Shown here one piece after another: positions 10,375 through 21,158 of a DNA stretch of 64,000 bases. This stretch comes from Zygnema cylindricum (Eukaryota > Streptophyta > Zygnematophyceae > Zygnematales > Zygnemataceae), in assembly GCA_037447655.1 (NCBI GenBank), contig JBBHKE010000156.1, forward strand, positions 109,699-173,698, read 5' to 3'. Under the pieces are notes generated by a model. The model did no database searches and had not been told where the DNA came from. It worked only from the letters and a program-made list of their open reading frames with translations. How positions within the stretch are numbered: position 1 is the first letter of the stretch; every line of letters starts with the position of its first letter. A program made the translations under genes and the position numbers.

Positions 10375-12734
10375 CTCCCTCTCCCTCTCGCTCTCCCTCT
10401 CGATCTCCCTCTCACTCTCCTTTTGGCTCTCCCTCTCTCTCTCCCTTCCTCTCTCGCTCTCCGTCTCTCTCTCCCTCCCCCTCTCCTCTCCCTCCCTCTC
10501 CCTCTCCCCTCTCCCTCTCCCCCCTTCCCTCCCCCTTCCCTCCCCTTTTCCTCCGCCTTCCCCTCCACCTCTTCCTCTCCGTCTCCCTCTCTCTCTCCGC
10601 CTCCCTCTACCTCTCCCTCTCCCTACATCTCCCATTCCCTGCCTATTACTCTCCTTCTCTCATTTCTTCCTTTTCTTTTCTCTCCTCTTTCCCGCTCTCT
10701 TTTTCATTTTAAATCTCCTTCCCTCGCTCCGTCTCTTTTTTTTCTCCTCTTTTCTCTATCATACCCATTATTTCTACTTCTTCTCTCCTTCCCTCCCTTT
10801 CGACTTCTTTTCCCTCCCCTTTCCTTCTCCCACACTTGTTTCCTCTTAATCTCTTTCTCTCCCTTCTGTCTCTTTCTTCTCTTCTCTTCCTTCTCGCCCT
10901 TTTTCATTTCTCCAGTTTCCGTTTGTCTATTGTTTTCTGTTTTGAATGTCTCTCCCTTCCCTCCCTTCTCTCCTTTTTTCCTTCCTCTTTCTTTCTTCCA
11001 CACTTTTTTCTTCTCCTCTTTCCTTCTCTCACACTTTTTTTTTCTCCTCGTTCCTTCTCTCACCTTTTTTTTCAGAACATCCATGGATCCTCCAAAACTG
11101 TCCTCCGTTAATTGAAATCGATCAATTATTTTCCTCCGAAGAAATTCCTCTCGTAAACCCAATTGAAATCTCTACCTCTCCCCCCACGAAACCCCAAATC
11201 CCTTCTCTCCCTCTCCCCCCTCAATCTCACAATTCCTCCTCTCCCTCTCTCACAATCCGTACTGGAACCAATACCACCCATTTTCCCAACAATTCAAATT
11301 TAAATATTTCTTCGAAATCATATATTTTGAATTCGAATATTTCTCCACATATTTCTTCGAATATTTCATTGTCTCGAAATTCTGCTACCGAAGAATCCTC
11401 TCCTTCTTCTACTTCTCTCCCTCCTTCTCGACCGTTAATTTCTTCCCGATCTATCTCTCCTTCGAATCGATGTTTTTCTCTCTCTCTTTTAGAAACCCTT
11501 CATAAGCCTCCAACTTCTACCCATTTATCCACCAAAAATCCCAAAAATCCTCCCTCTCTTTCCTCCGTAAATCATTCTCTCTCTCCTCCCTCCTCTCACC
11601 ACAACTCTCGAAGCCAATCTCCCTCTCCTAAATCCCCTTTTTCGGACCAAAAACCCGAAATTTTATTGTCTCGACTTCCCGAAAAAAATTTAAATTTTTC
11701 TCCGAGAGGTCACCTCCCTCCTCGATCGAACTCCTCTCTCTCTCCAAAACCTGCGACGCGACAATACGGTCTCCCTCTCTTCTCCCCCCAAAGTTTAGTC
11801 GACGTTTGCGAAAATTCGAATGATAATAGTAACAATCATACTAATAATAACAGTCATAGTAATAATAGAAACAATAATGATAATAACAATAACCATAGTA
11901 ATAGTAATAATAACAATCACGGTAATAATAATAATAATAATAATAATAACGTGACTTACCACAATTCGAATTCTAATTATCAAATTCCTCAAAATTCTAA
12001 TTCGAATTATCAAATTTCACAAAATAACAATTTGAATTATCAAAATCCTCCTCAAAATTCGAACTCCAGTCATCAAATTTCCCAAAACTCTAATAACAAT
12101 TCTCAAAACTCGAACAATAATTATCAAATTTCGACGCTTTCGGCGGGTTTACATTCCCACCATTTCTCTCCCGTGAGTCAAACTAGTTCGGGAACCTCCT
12201 CTCCCTCCCCCTCTCTCTTCCCTCCCTCTCCTTTTTCGAACTCGATGGAAAACGGGGGAACTTTGTCTCCTCCTAAATCTCCTTTGAGGACTGTTTTTTC
12301 GTGCAAAGGAGATTCGGGAAGTTATTCTATCGGTAAGATTTTCAAAAACCTCTCCCTCTCCCTCTCCCTCTCCCTCTCTACCACTCCCCCTTTCAGATTT
12401 CCACAACAACCAACTCATTCTCTCCCTCCTCTCCCTCATGTTCCTCTTCTCTCCTCTCCTCACCTGCTCTCTCTCTCTTTCGCTCTCTCACTTTCAAATT
12501 TCCACGACATTCAGGTAGTTGTGCCTCTCTCTCTCTCCCCCTTTCCCCCTAACATTTTCTCGCTCTCTTTCTCCCTCTCTCTCTCTCTCCCTTTCAGATT
12601 TCCACGACATTCAGGTAGTTGTGGATTACGACAAATTGGAGGAAGTTATCGGAATCACTGTTTTACCGATAAATCGACAAAAGACAAATTTTGAACCGAC
12701 AACTCGATATAATCGCCATGTATCTTGGGCTTGA
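7228..12734 (+). CDS. CDPK-like protein kinase without EF-hands, probable pseudokinase, Asn-rich tail
   Basis: Five exons: 7,228-7,725, 8,876-9,150, 10,053-10,318, 11,076-12,332 and 12,598-12,734. They join in phase (0, 2, 1, 1) to give 810 residues. The kinase domain (about 95-350) resembles plant CDPKs: a lead-in ILGIPYSSVEEKY, Lys123 in ACK, DFG at 238-240, APE at 262-264 and HPWI at its end. Two key sites are altered. The Gly loop reads GKSIAG (second Gly lost) and HRD reads HRN, so the catalytic base is Asn217. No calmodulin-like EF-hands follow. Instead there is a Ser/Pro-rich tail with an Asn-rich block (about 590-700). Start: the ATG at 7,228 is the first in frame with the kinase. The paralogue at 56,846-59,227 shares all four intron positions. 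The fold is well supported; loss of activity is inferred. Confidence 0.85.
7726..8000 (+). repeat. G-rich purine tract at start of intron 1
   Basis: About 270 nt of GGGGA/GGGAGA-type repeats begin directly after the exon 1 donor (GGG|GTAAGG) on the sense strand. Many runs of three or more G could form G-quadruplexes in DNA or pre-mRNA. The tract makes a long but meaningless Gly/Glu/Arg-rich open frame. Confidence 0.85.
8621..8843 (+). repeat. Two extra copies of the exon 2 acceptor and exon edge in intron 1
   Basis: The exon 2 border, TCAG|AGTGTCCACATT, occurs three times: at 8,621-8,650 (about 24 exon bases kept), at 8,779-8,843 (about 60 exon bases, with TCAAAG in place of TCAGAG) and at the true exon from 8,871. 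Each copy follows a TTC/TTTCC-rich pyrimidine run. The extra copies lead into non-coding sequence, so only the last copy opens a usable exon. Confidence 0.85.
9611..9967 (+). repeat. Three extra copies of the exon 3 acceptor and exon edge in intron 2
   Basis: The border CAG|ATATTAYGTCGCYCCCGAGG with the following TTTTAAAC occurs at 9,611-9,653, 9,761-9,803 (degenerate) and 9,925-9,967, before the true exon at 10,053. Copies one and three keep the coding sense YYVAPEVLN and then enter CT-rich DNA. Spacing between copies is about 150, 164 and 116 bp. Each unit carries its own pyrimidine tract, so these look like complete acceptor sites. Confidence 0.9.
10330..11070 (+). repeat. Long CT-rich tract filling intron 3
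   Basis: The sense strand is almost pure pyrimidine: (CT)n, then CCCTCT and TTCCTTT words, up to the acceptor TTTTTTTCAG before exon 4 at 11,076. Open frames in it code only for Ser/Pro/Leu/Phe runs and are not genes. Confidence 0.9.
11815..12140 (+). repeat. AAT/AAC trinucleotide-rich block coding the Asn-rich segment
   Basis: Within exon 4 a run of AAT, AAC and AGT codons gives long Asn stretches. It is followed by a degenerate peptide repeat of the type NSNYQIPQN / NSNYQISQN. Codons are mixed rather than one pure triplet, which suggests the Asn content is at least partly kept at protein level. Confidence 0.8.
12386..12523 (+). repeat. Two extra copies of the exon 5 acceptor and exon edge in intron 4
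   Basis: TTTCAGATTTCCACRACA recurs at 12,386-12,412 and 12,491-12,523 (here TTTCAAATTTCC, acceptor AG lost) before the true exon edge at 12,591-12,623. The second copy keeps CATTCAGGTAGTTGTG. Each follows a CT-rich run. The spacing is about 100 bp. Confidence 0.85.
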
Positions 12735-14802
12735 ACCTTTATTCTCAAACAAGAAACAAAAGACAAGTTTTTTTTTCGCTTTTTCTCATGTTTTCTGTAG
12801 GTTTTTTCTAGATTTTTTTGTCGATATTCTGTAATTTTCCATAGATTTCCCGTAAATTAGGCTTTTGTAATTTAGCTGAGTTTTCAGTTTCCAGTTTTCA
12901 GTTCCAGTTTCCAGTTTCCAGTTTTCAGTTAGTGGTTTTCGGGTATTTTGGATTTTTGGCGTTTGTGATTTTTTCAATACTATTATAGCAACTTAGGCAG
13001 GTTTTTTTTATATTTTTTTTCCTGATGTCGAAAAAGTCATTTTGTATAGAAAAAAAAAAGAAAGCCCTGGAAAGAAAGACTGAGCATAAAATTCCAGAAA
13101 GAGAAAACTTAAAAGAAAAACAATAATGGAAAAAGGGTTTCATCTTTGGTGCTAATTTTTGTACAAATTTTGTTCATTAAGAGGACAGAAATAATTTGAA
13201 AATAGAGTAGCGAATTTGCTAAAATAATAGTTCGGAAAAACATCCTGAAAGTTTCTAACGAATGTTTAGATAATTTAGAAATGAAAATTTGATAGTTTTT
13301 TTTTTTTTTTGGTTTTGTGAGAATCTTTCTAGAATGTTGGAATGTATTCATACTACATATTTGTGAGGTAATTAAAGTTTTTCGAGGACCTCGAAAACCT
13401 TTTGCAGTTTCGAAGAAAATAAAAGATAAAAAAGAGAATGTGATGTATAGACAGGACATTTTCTTAAATATTTTGCCAAAGATGGGAAAAAAAAAATGGT
13501 TGCACGATTTTAATTTGGGCAAACTCCTAAACACATTTTGTATACTAAAAATTTATGGTTGTTTTTTTCTTAACATTTCATGTATATAGAAATGTGTGTG
13601 AACATGTGTTTGTATATCAGGAGCCTCTTGCCAAAAGTCGATATGTACATTATAAATATATACTGTTGCGTATCGGTAAATTAACTGTAGCGATAATTCC
13701 GACAACAAATGTTATCAGGGAAGATCAAATTGTTGTCGTTGACATATATGTAAATAAGTAGTATTAATAAACAATAGCAGTGTATACTACAACGTATCAT
13801 TCTTCTAAAAAGTATTATATTGTATACAATGTTGAATAGGTCATGTCACATATCACCATACTGTCCGTACTTTGTAGAACGAAATATGGAAATACAGTAC
13901 GGACAGCAGAGCACTTCTATACCAAAAAAGTAAAACAAATGAACCTCATAAAAACCATTAAAACCCAAGTCAATCATCGCGATTAAAATAATTCGGCTTA
14001 TCGGACTGATACATCGGTACATGTCGCGGTAATTTTCTCACCAATATGAGACCAACAACATACACAACATTAGTATACACACACATAGATATTATGCATA
14101 TATATAGAGAAAGTCAGAGGAAGAGGCAGAGGCGAGGGTGAGAGTGAAAGGGAGAAGGTGAGGAAGGTAAAAAGGGAGAGAGGGAAAGAGAGGGAGAGGG
14201 AGAGCGAACAGGAAAAAGGGAGAGGGAAAGGGAAAGGGAAAGGCAGAATCCCCTATTTTTTTGAACATGTTACTCTTCGTGAAGATTGACTTAAACACAC
14301 ACTCATCAACACACTTCAACAATGCATCCAACACGTGTAAAAGCTATATCAAAGCAAGAATGAAGGTGACTCAAAGAAAAAGATATGGACTTTAAAGTTC
14401 TTATATGGGAAACGTGAAATCAAAGACAATTTTGTATTACACACTCACTCGAAGTTCCTAATGGAGGACCCTTGGTCCAATCAAAATCCCCTGTTGAATC
14501 CAACCAATGAGGATTGAGACTCGATGAGGGTCTTTCCCCGGTCTATTAAATTGTCACAAGCAATCTGAACCACCTACCAAACTTGTACCGTGATTCGGCA
14601 ACGAACCAAATTGCAATGTTATTCCGTGCCCTAATGACTCAATTTGACCTCTATTAGAAGCCTACCTTGACTCGTGATAACTCTATATATACATGTTCAC
14701 ATCCAATGCCGTATTTGTTGCTTTCATACTTTTTATCGTATAGTTTGAGTTGTACAAAAGCTTTACGAATTAGAAAAAAAAGTCGTTGCATTATTTTCGC
14801 GC
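12735..14802. other. Gene-free AT-rich stretch
   Basis: This holds the 3' side of the first kinase gene, including TTTTCAGTTTCCAG repeats at 12,880-12,930. I recognise no gene. A GA-rich microsatellite lies at 14,108-14,246. From about 14,350 the sequence may be the 5' flank of the hAT element, but I could not find its terminal inverted repeat. Confidence 0.5.
14108..14246 (+). repeat. GA-rich simple repeat
   Basis: A run of GAGGCAGAGG, GGGAGAGGGAAAG and GGGAAA words, purine on the plus strand. No gene function is implied. Confidence 0.8.
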
Positions 14803-15428
14803 GTGAATTTTGAATCTGTTTACGACAATCCTCCTTTACAGGAAGTCGTCATTGAAGCTGCTATAGATGCCGGCACTAAAGCTGCTATAGATGCCGGCAC
14901 TAAAGCTGCCACTGGAGCCGCATTTGAAGCTTCCACGGACATTCTACAAGCATCCATGCCTAAGCCTCGAAGAATAGAGTGGGAGCATGTTAACGATCCA
15001 AATGGTAGGCTACTAGGGAACAATATAATATGTATCTGTATCTACTGCAAATACAATGGTCAAGCCATAAGGATTCAAACCACCTTTTTGGAAATGTGAA
15101 GACTGCAAATATTAGAACTTGCAATCTATATCCGGATGAAGTGAAGGCGGAGTTAAGTGCTAGTGGTCAAGCCACTAGGATTGGAAACCACCTTCTTGGA
15201 AATGTTAAGACTAGAGATATTAGAACTTGCAATATATATCCAGATGAGGTGAAGACTGAGCTAAGTGCATTGAAAACCGAAAGTCTTCTCATGGATCTCA
15301 AAAAAGTGTGTTTCCGATCTGGATAAAATCATTAGAAGTCTTGCTGGGTCTAGCCTGAGAAATAAGGTAGAAGGTGAACAAAAGAAAATAACAAATATTT
15401 TTCATAGGCATAACAAGAAAGAGGATGC
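14803..15428 (+). pseudogene. hAT transposase piece 1: BED-like zinc finger, partly duplicated
   Basis: The reading frame begins MNFESVYDNPPLQ and has two tandem 27-bp copies coding AAIDAGTK. It continues into RIEWEHVNDPNGR and CIYCKYNGQA, then a HLxGNVKTxxIRTC block followed by YPDEVK. This fits a BED-type finger (two Cys, then His and Cys). The block GQAxRI...HLxGNVKT...PDEVKxELSA occurs twice (about 15,060-15,160 and 15,165-15,270), an internal duplication. The chain continues KKITNIFHRHNKKEDA up to the LTR insertion at 15,428. A stop separates the two duplicated blocks. The protein would have bound transposon ends. Confidence 0.65.
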
Positions 15429-16170
15429 TGAAATTTTGTGGCCTCCATAAGCCCATAGAATATGCAACTTACATAAGACCAATAGGATAATGCTCGGCCC
15501 TTCCTCTTTCCCACTGAATAAGTGCCACCCTCGCACACAAATATTCTGACCACCCAAACCCGTGTGAGGGCCTGACTGTACTAAGCCGAACGCAAAAAGA
15601 ATCACTGAATTTGCTCCCTTGAGCAGTAAGTTATCAATGGGCAAAGATGACCTACATATAAAAAAGCTCGCACAAAGAGAGGCGGCTCAAAAATGCCTAA
15701 GTCCTAGTCTTCCTACTCACACCTGCCTACAACTAAATCCCTAGACCAATCACAAATCCCTAGACCAATCACAGAACCGTATAGTACAGAAAGGTACAAT
15801 GGCCGATGTACATATTGTACGGTCACTGTACGGCAAGACTGGTGACATCTATCGGATTGGAAGCCATGGTTCCTCCTCCCGTCTTTTCCGGTGTCCATTT
15901 ATATACCACCACGTGGCGCTCTATGATGCTACCCACGAAAGGCGCCAAAAGGTTCATTCCAGGCTGCGGCTGCAACATTGGCCGTCCGATTATAAATATT
16001 TACACGGTCGAGATTTGTGTCCGTGCATGATGCTTCGTGTCTATGCATGACGTCATAATGTGAACGCGCGCCGTCGGTTCACATGCAACTTTCTGTTCGT
16101 TTGCGATGTTCGTTTGCCATGTTAAATGAATTAGCCGCGTAATCTGTATTTATTAATTTATCATACCCAC

Positions 16171-17086
16171 TGTTGAAAAGAAGTAATTATTATTCACTTC
16201 TAAGTTTAAGTGTCTAGCTAAGGATGAGAGAGAGAGACCATGGCTACCCCATAGTCCGGCAAAGACTAGAACAGACAGACTGACAAGTTAACAAAATGAT
16301 GGACGGGTTTGGATTTGATCGTAGATCCTTCAATGTCCATAGTAAACCTGTCGCCCTATCCATTAAGTCGTAGAAGAATTGATACCCATATAGGGTTCGA
16401 TAAACATATAAAGATATATTTGTCGGCAAGTTCATTTAACGAAATTAACGAAATGATACATAGATTATACATGAGAGCATGGACGTGAATTAGACCGCAT
16501 AAGACATTTGATCGGACGGCCAACACCACATCCGCCAATCCGGAGTGAACTTTTGGCGGCTTTTAGACATTGCGGCGCGCATTGCCACGTTGCGCCACAC
16601 CATTGGTTACCGGAGGAGATGGGAGGAGCAACCATGGCTCCTAGCGTGACAGGCGTCAGCAAGAAGGCCATGTCGTATGACAAGCATCAGCAAGAAGGCC
16701 ATGTCATATAATGGCCGTACACAAAGTACACCGGCCACTGTACCTTTGTGTACTGTACAGTCTTCTGATTGGTCTAGGGTTCAGTAGTAGATAGGTATGA
16801 GTAGGGGTTCTAAGACTTAGAATTTTTGAGGCGCCTCTCTCCAGGTGACCTTTTGTATTTATAGGTCACCTTTGACCAACAATAATTTACTGCTCAGAGA
16901 GCAAACTCATTAATTCTTTTTGCGTTTTGCTCAGCGGAGTCACGTCCTCACAGGGGTGAGGTTGGTCAGAATACTTGTGTGCTAGGGTGGCACTTATTCA
17001 TTGGGAAAGTCAAGGGGGCAAACATTACCCTAGAGGCTTTATATAGGATGCCGAGTATATTGGTTAATGGAAACAACAAAATTTCA
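16171..17086 (+). mobile_element. 5' LTR of element C
   Basis: 916 bp. It has an antisense tRNA-like module at about 16,180-16,380, clustered GTAC motifs at about 16,715-16,760, a TATA-like TATTTATAGG near 16,855, a GGTCACCTTTGACC hairpin at 16,864-16,877 and further leader hairpins. Its end, ATGGAAACAACAAAATTTCA, codes for the first Gag residues (METTKFQ). Confidence 0.85.
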
Positions 17087-17101
17087 GGTTATGGGCCCAC
17101 C
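17087..17101 (+). other. Primer-binding site of element C
   Basis: GGTTATGGGCCCACC, an exact complement to the initiator tRNA-Met anticodon arm, directly after the LTR. Confidence 0.8.
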
Positions 17102-17969
17102 CTCTAGGGTGTCCATATTTGATGGATCATACTTTATTTATTGGGAAATGATGATGGAGGGGGGACTTTTTTAGAATCACCTATGGGGTATAGTTTTCGG
17201 ACAAATTCCTTGTCCACCTTCACCCGGATTTGGAGGAACACGGTTCTCTGGCATCTCCACCACTTCAGCAGCCAGAACCACTGCCACCATTACCAATGAC
17301 GATGACGAGGAAGGAGAGGAGATTGTCATGGAAGGAGAAAAGGGAGCAGTTGCACCTTGAGTGACACCTTTGCCGAAGACGATATCGGCAGCATCGCCAA
17401 TAGCAATGATAGCAACGATGAAAGTAGCTCAATCTGGGCGGTCTGAATATGAAAAATAGAAGTATAAAGACAAGGTTGCCAAACTCTTAATTCTTAAAAG
17501 TATAGTGAAAGTTATTGCTATTCCTCTCATGCATGTCAGATCTTCATCTCACATTTGGATACCACTAGTTAATAAATATAAGAGTGGATCATTGCAGTAG
17601 CAACAGTTGGCAAAGAATAAGATTGCAGCCTACACTTACAAGGGAGGAAGCATGAACAATTATTGCAATGATTTAGGAGCATTATTTGGAGAGCTAGAGA
17701 GTGCAAGTAACTCATTGCCCGAGAGACAAAGAGTGAACACACTAATAATGAAACTACCTGAGGAGTATGAGAATATCATTAATTGATTGCAAGATATAGG
17801 AGATAGCAATTAGAACTGGTATGATACAGTAGGGACGATTCTAGTGAAAGAGAGCAATATAGAGCTTAGGAGAGGGAGTCCAAGTGTCCAAGCTTTGGTT
17901 ACATGACTTGATTGGCGGAAGCATGATGAGGAAAAAGGGAAGGATCCCTATCGAAACTTTGGAGGAAGA

Positions 17970-18290
17970 TCATGAAGATAGCCGCAACTGCGTTGACTTA
18001 ACTGCGTCGCAGCTGCTCCGTACCGGCGGCGCCTATTTCAACATTCCGTTTATTTTACATCGGATCACTTCGCGATCCGCCGTCCATTCGCCATTGCTTG
18101 TTCACACCACTCAATGAATCTTTTACGTAACTTTAATTATCAAACCCTTCGCTCCCCCAATACGTGAATCTATTCAAACCTCCATATTAAATCCAATTAG
18201 CAGTTAAGCACGAAACTGACTTTTCAAAACAACACTTCTCAATCCGGAAACCACCCAAAAGCATGCCAATATTATACAGAGACACAGAGC
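17970..18290. other. Foreign DNA replacing zinc knuckle and protease site of element C
   Basis: About 320 bp with no similarity to the other copia elements in the window lie between NFGGRS and MHMCKDK. The left edge has AACTGCGT twice within 20 bp. The segment holds CGGATC...GATCCG inverted. Origin unknown; it looks like filler at a deletion rather than a clean insertion, because the expected coding segment is missing. Confidence 0.5.
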
Positions 18291-21158
18291 CTCGATGCAT
18301 ATGTGCAAAGATAAGATGTGGTTTACTAAATTGAGGAAAATCCCAACAGTTAAAATAGAGTATGGAGCTGGTAGAGTAGAGACCACAAGCCTTGTTGGAA
18401 CTGTTGAATTAAAGGTTCTAGCTGATGGAAAGGCCTCAATTGTAACACTCTCAAATGTCTTTTACATTCCACAGCTTAGCAAAAATCTAGTCTCTACAAC
18501 AGTCCTAGATGAAAAAAGAGTTTGAAACAAGAACTAACAAAGGAGTATTCACAGCTAGCTTTGAGAATGAGGTCTATTTCATAGCCGAGAACGGTAGTCA
18601 AGAAATTTTCAGAATTGTACTTTGCAATAAAAAGAGTGTTCTCCACTTGTGTGTAAGTGATATGATGCTTTGGCACAAACGGTTAGGGCATGTGCATCTA
18701 GATAGATTAAAAAAAATGAAGAAAAAGGGAATAGTGGAGGGTATCACTTTTGAGGATGATGTTGCACTAGGTGTGCTCAAGGGAAGATTCATAAACTTCC
18801 ATTTCCAAAGGCAACATTTAGAAAGGAGAAAGTATTAGATCTTGTTCACAACGATGTTTGAGGACTGGCTAGGTATGTTTAACATGGGGGAAGGAGATGG
18901 ATGCTAACCATTACAGATGACTGGTCTAGATACACTAAGGTATTCTTTCTAAGACATAAGTCGGAGGTAATAAGATATTTTAAAGAATATAAAGTGTGGG
19001 ATGAAAAACTGCATAAAACCTAAATAAACGAGATAAAAAGTGATAATGGAAAAGAATATACCTCAAGGGAATTTGAGGAGTTTCTTAAAGAAGAAGGTAT
19101 CCATCATGAGAGAATTGTTCCTTATAATCCGGAGCAAAATGGAGTAGCACAAAGAGTGAACAAAACTTAAGGATATATGTCCAAAATCATGCTAACTGAT
19201 AAGAGAATATGATTGTAGTTTTGGGCAGAGTCTATGAATTATGCTAACTTCATCAAATATAGAGTTTTAACTTCAACAAACAAGGAAGAAACACCATATG
19301 AGAGATGGACAGGAAGAAAGCCAGATTTGTCTAGTTTGAGAGTGTTCGGAAGTCAAGTCTACAATTTAGATTCCGATAAGACTAAATGGAAACTAGAGGG
19401 AAGGGGGAAAACGGGATACCTTGGGGGATATGATGAGATTACAAAAAGATACGCAATATCTGACTTGAAAAAGAGAGGTTTTTCTTTTAGTGAAACACAT
19501 AGTGGTGATGAATGGAGTAAAGTCTATTGCTCCATTCAAATATATTAACGAAGTCAAACGGGACAGTTTTTTGACTTTGACTTTGGAAATGAAGAAAAAG
19601 AAGATGAGGAGAAAGGAAAATTTGCAGATCTACTGAAGGAGAAGGAAGAAAAGACAACACCTGGGGTGACACCACAATATGAGGTGGAAACGGACGAGGA
19701 GCTTGATGAGGCACTGGAATTGGAAAGAATAAGAGCCGAAGATCTTTCGAAATGGAATCCGATGATGCCTTCTATACCGACATCACATTTTGAAAGAGGA
19801 AGGAAAAGAAGTAAACAACTTCAAGAAAGACAAACAAATAACCAACTCACTAAGATGTTTCACCTGGATGAACCTCAGACATACTTAGAGGCCATAAATA
19901 CCTGAGAAAGTAGCCGATGGATCACGGCCATAAATGAAGAAATGGCTTCCATCATGGAAGCCAATACATGGGAGTTTGTAGATTGTCCACCAGACCGAAA
20001 ACCAATTGGATGTAAGTGGGTTTTTAAACTTAAACTAAACCCAGATAAAACCATTGAAAGATGTAAAGCGAGGTTGGTTGCTAAAGGCTATACCCCGAAA
20101 GAAGGAATAGACTATATGGAAACCTTTGCACCGTAGTCAGATTTCCCTCTATAAGAATCCTTCTAAGTCTAGCCGCAGCCAAGGATATGGAAATACACCA
20201 GATGGATATCAACACTACCTTTTTACATGGAGAGTTCGAAGAGGAAATCTACGTGAAGCAACCAAAAGGTTACGTGGAAAGTGGAGAAGAAAGCAAAGTT
20301 TGCAAACTGATAAAATCACTTTATGGCCTCAAGCAGGCTCCGCGACAATAGAACATAAAGCTGGATGATTTTTTGACGTGTTAGGGGTTCATCAAAATTA
20401 TTTCAGATCACTCCATATATCTTTTAGAGGATGAGAATGGAAGGATATTTATTGCTATCTATGTGGATGATTTGTTAGTCTTAAGAAAATCCTTATATAA
20501 GATTAACAAACCGAAACATGATCTAAGAAGTCAGTTTGACAAAAAATGAACTTGGTGAAGCAAAGTACATTTTGGGTATTCAAATGGAGAGAGATATAGA
20601 GAACATGCTTCTAAGACTCACCTAGAAGGAAACTATTGGTAATATGCTAGAAAATTTTCAAATGGAAAAGGAAAATAGATGTGCCACCCCCATGGATCTA
20701 AAGAAAGAATCAGAGGGGAGTGAAAAGGGAGGAATATTGATATTGAATGATGAAATGGATGAGGAAGAAAAAAGGTTTATGGAAAGAATTCCATATCGGC
20801 AGATTGTTGGCCGTTCAGTTAACTTTATGAATTACACTTGTCCAGACATAGCTGCAGCTATAGGAGTCCTCAGTATGAGTCTAAATGATGGCAGTTTAAT
20901 TAACTTTATGAATTACACTTGTCCAGACATAGCTATACCTGTAGGATTCCTCAGTAAGAGTCTAAATGAGCCCAGGAAGAGAGACTGGGAAGCAGCCAAA
21001 AGGGTGATGAGATACTTGGTGGGAACAAGGGAATTGTGGTTGCATTTGGTAAGGGAGCACACAGATATCACTACTTAAAGCGATGGCAGTTATGGGGATG
21101 TGCCTTTAAGTTGTTGCACTAATGGATATGTATTGCAAATTTGATCCCGTGCATGCTG

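Larger units (their letters stand above)
17066..21158 (+). pseudogene. gag-pol remnant of element C, main part
   Basis: Domain order is Gag, protease, integrase, reverse transcriptase, RNase H, which defines Ty1/copia. Gag runs from the LTR to about 17,960 with several stops. From about 17,970 to 18,290 unrelated DNA replaces the zinc knuckle and the protease active site, so no DSG motif remains; protease sequence resumes at MHMCKDKMWFTK. Integrase has the WHKRLGHVHLDRL zinc region near 18,670, then DDWSRY and SDNGKEYTS with stops. Reverse transcriptase has YVDDLLVL near 20,460. At 20,820 and 20,902 an 81-bp block coding NFMNYTCPDIA is duplicated in frame. The gene breaks at 21,158 in RNase H and continues at 36,315. 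Confidence 0.85.

Noticed and set aside
9165-11115. Several 100-230 codon frames rich in Ser, Pro, Leu and Phe on the plus strand and Arg, Glu, Gly on the minus strand
   Set aside because: They lie in CT-rich introns of the first kinase gene and have no start context, domain or codon bias.
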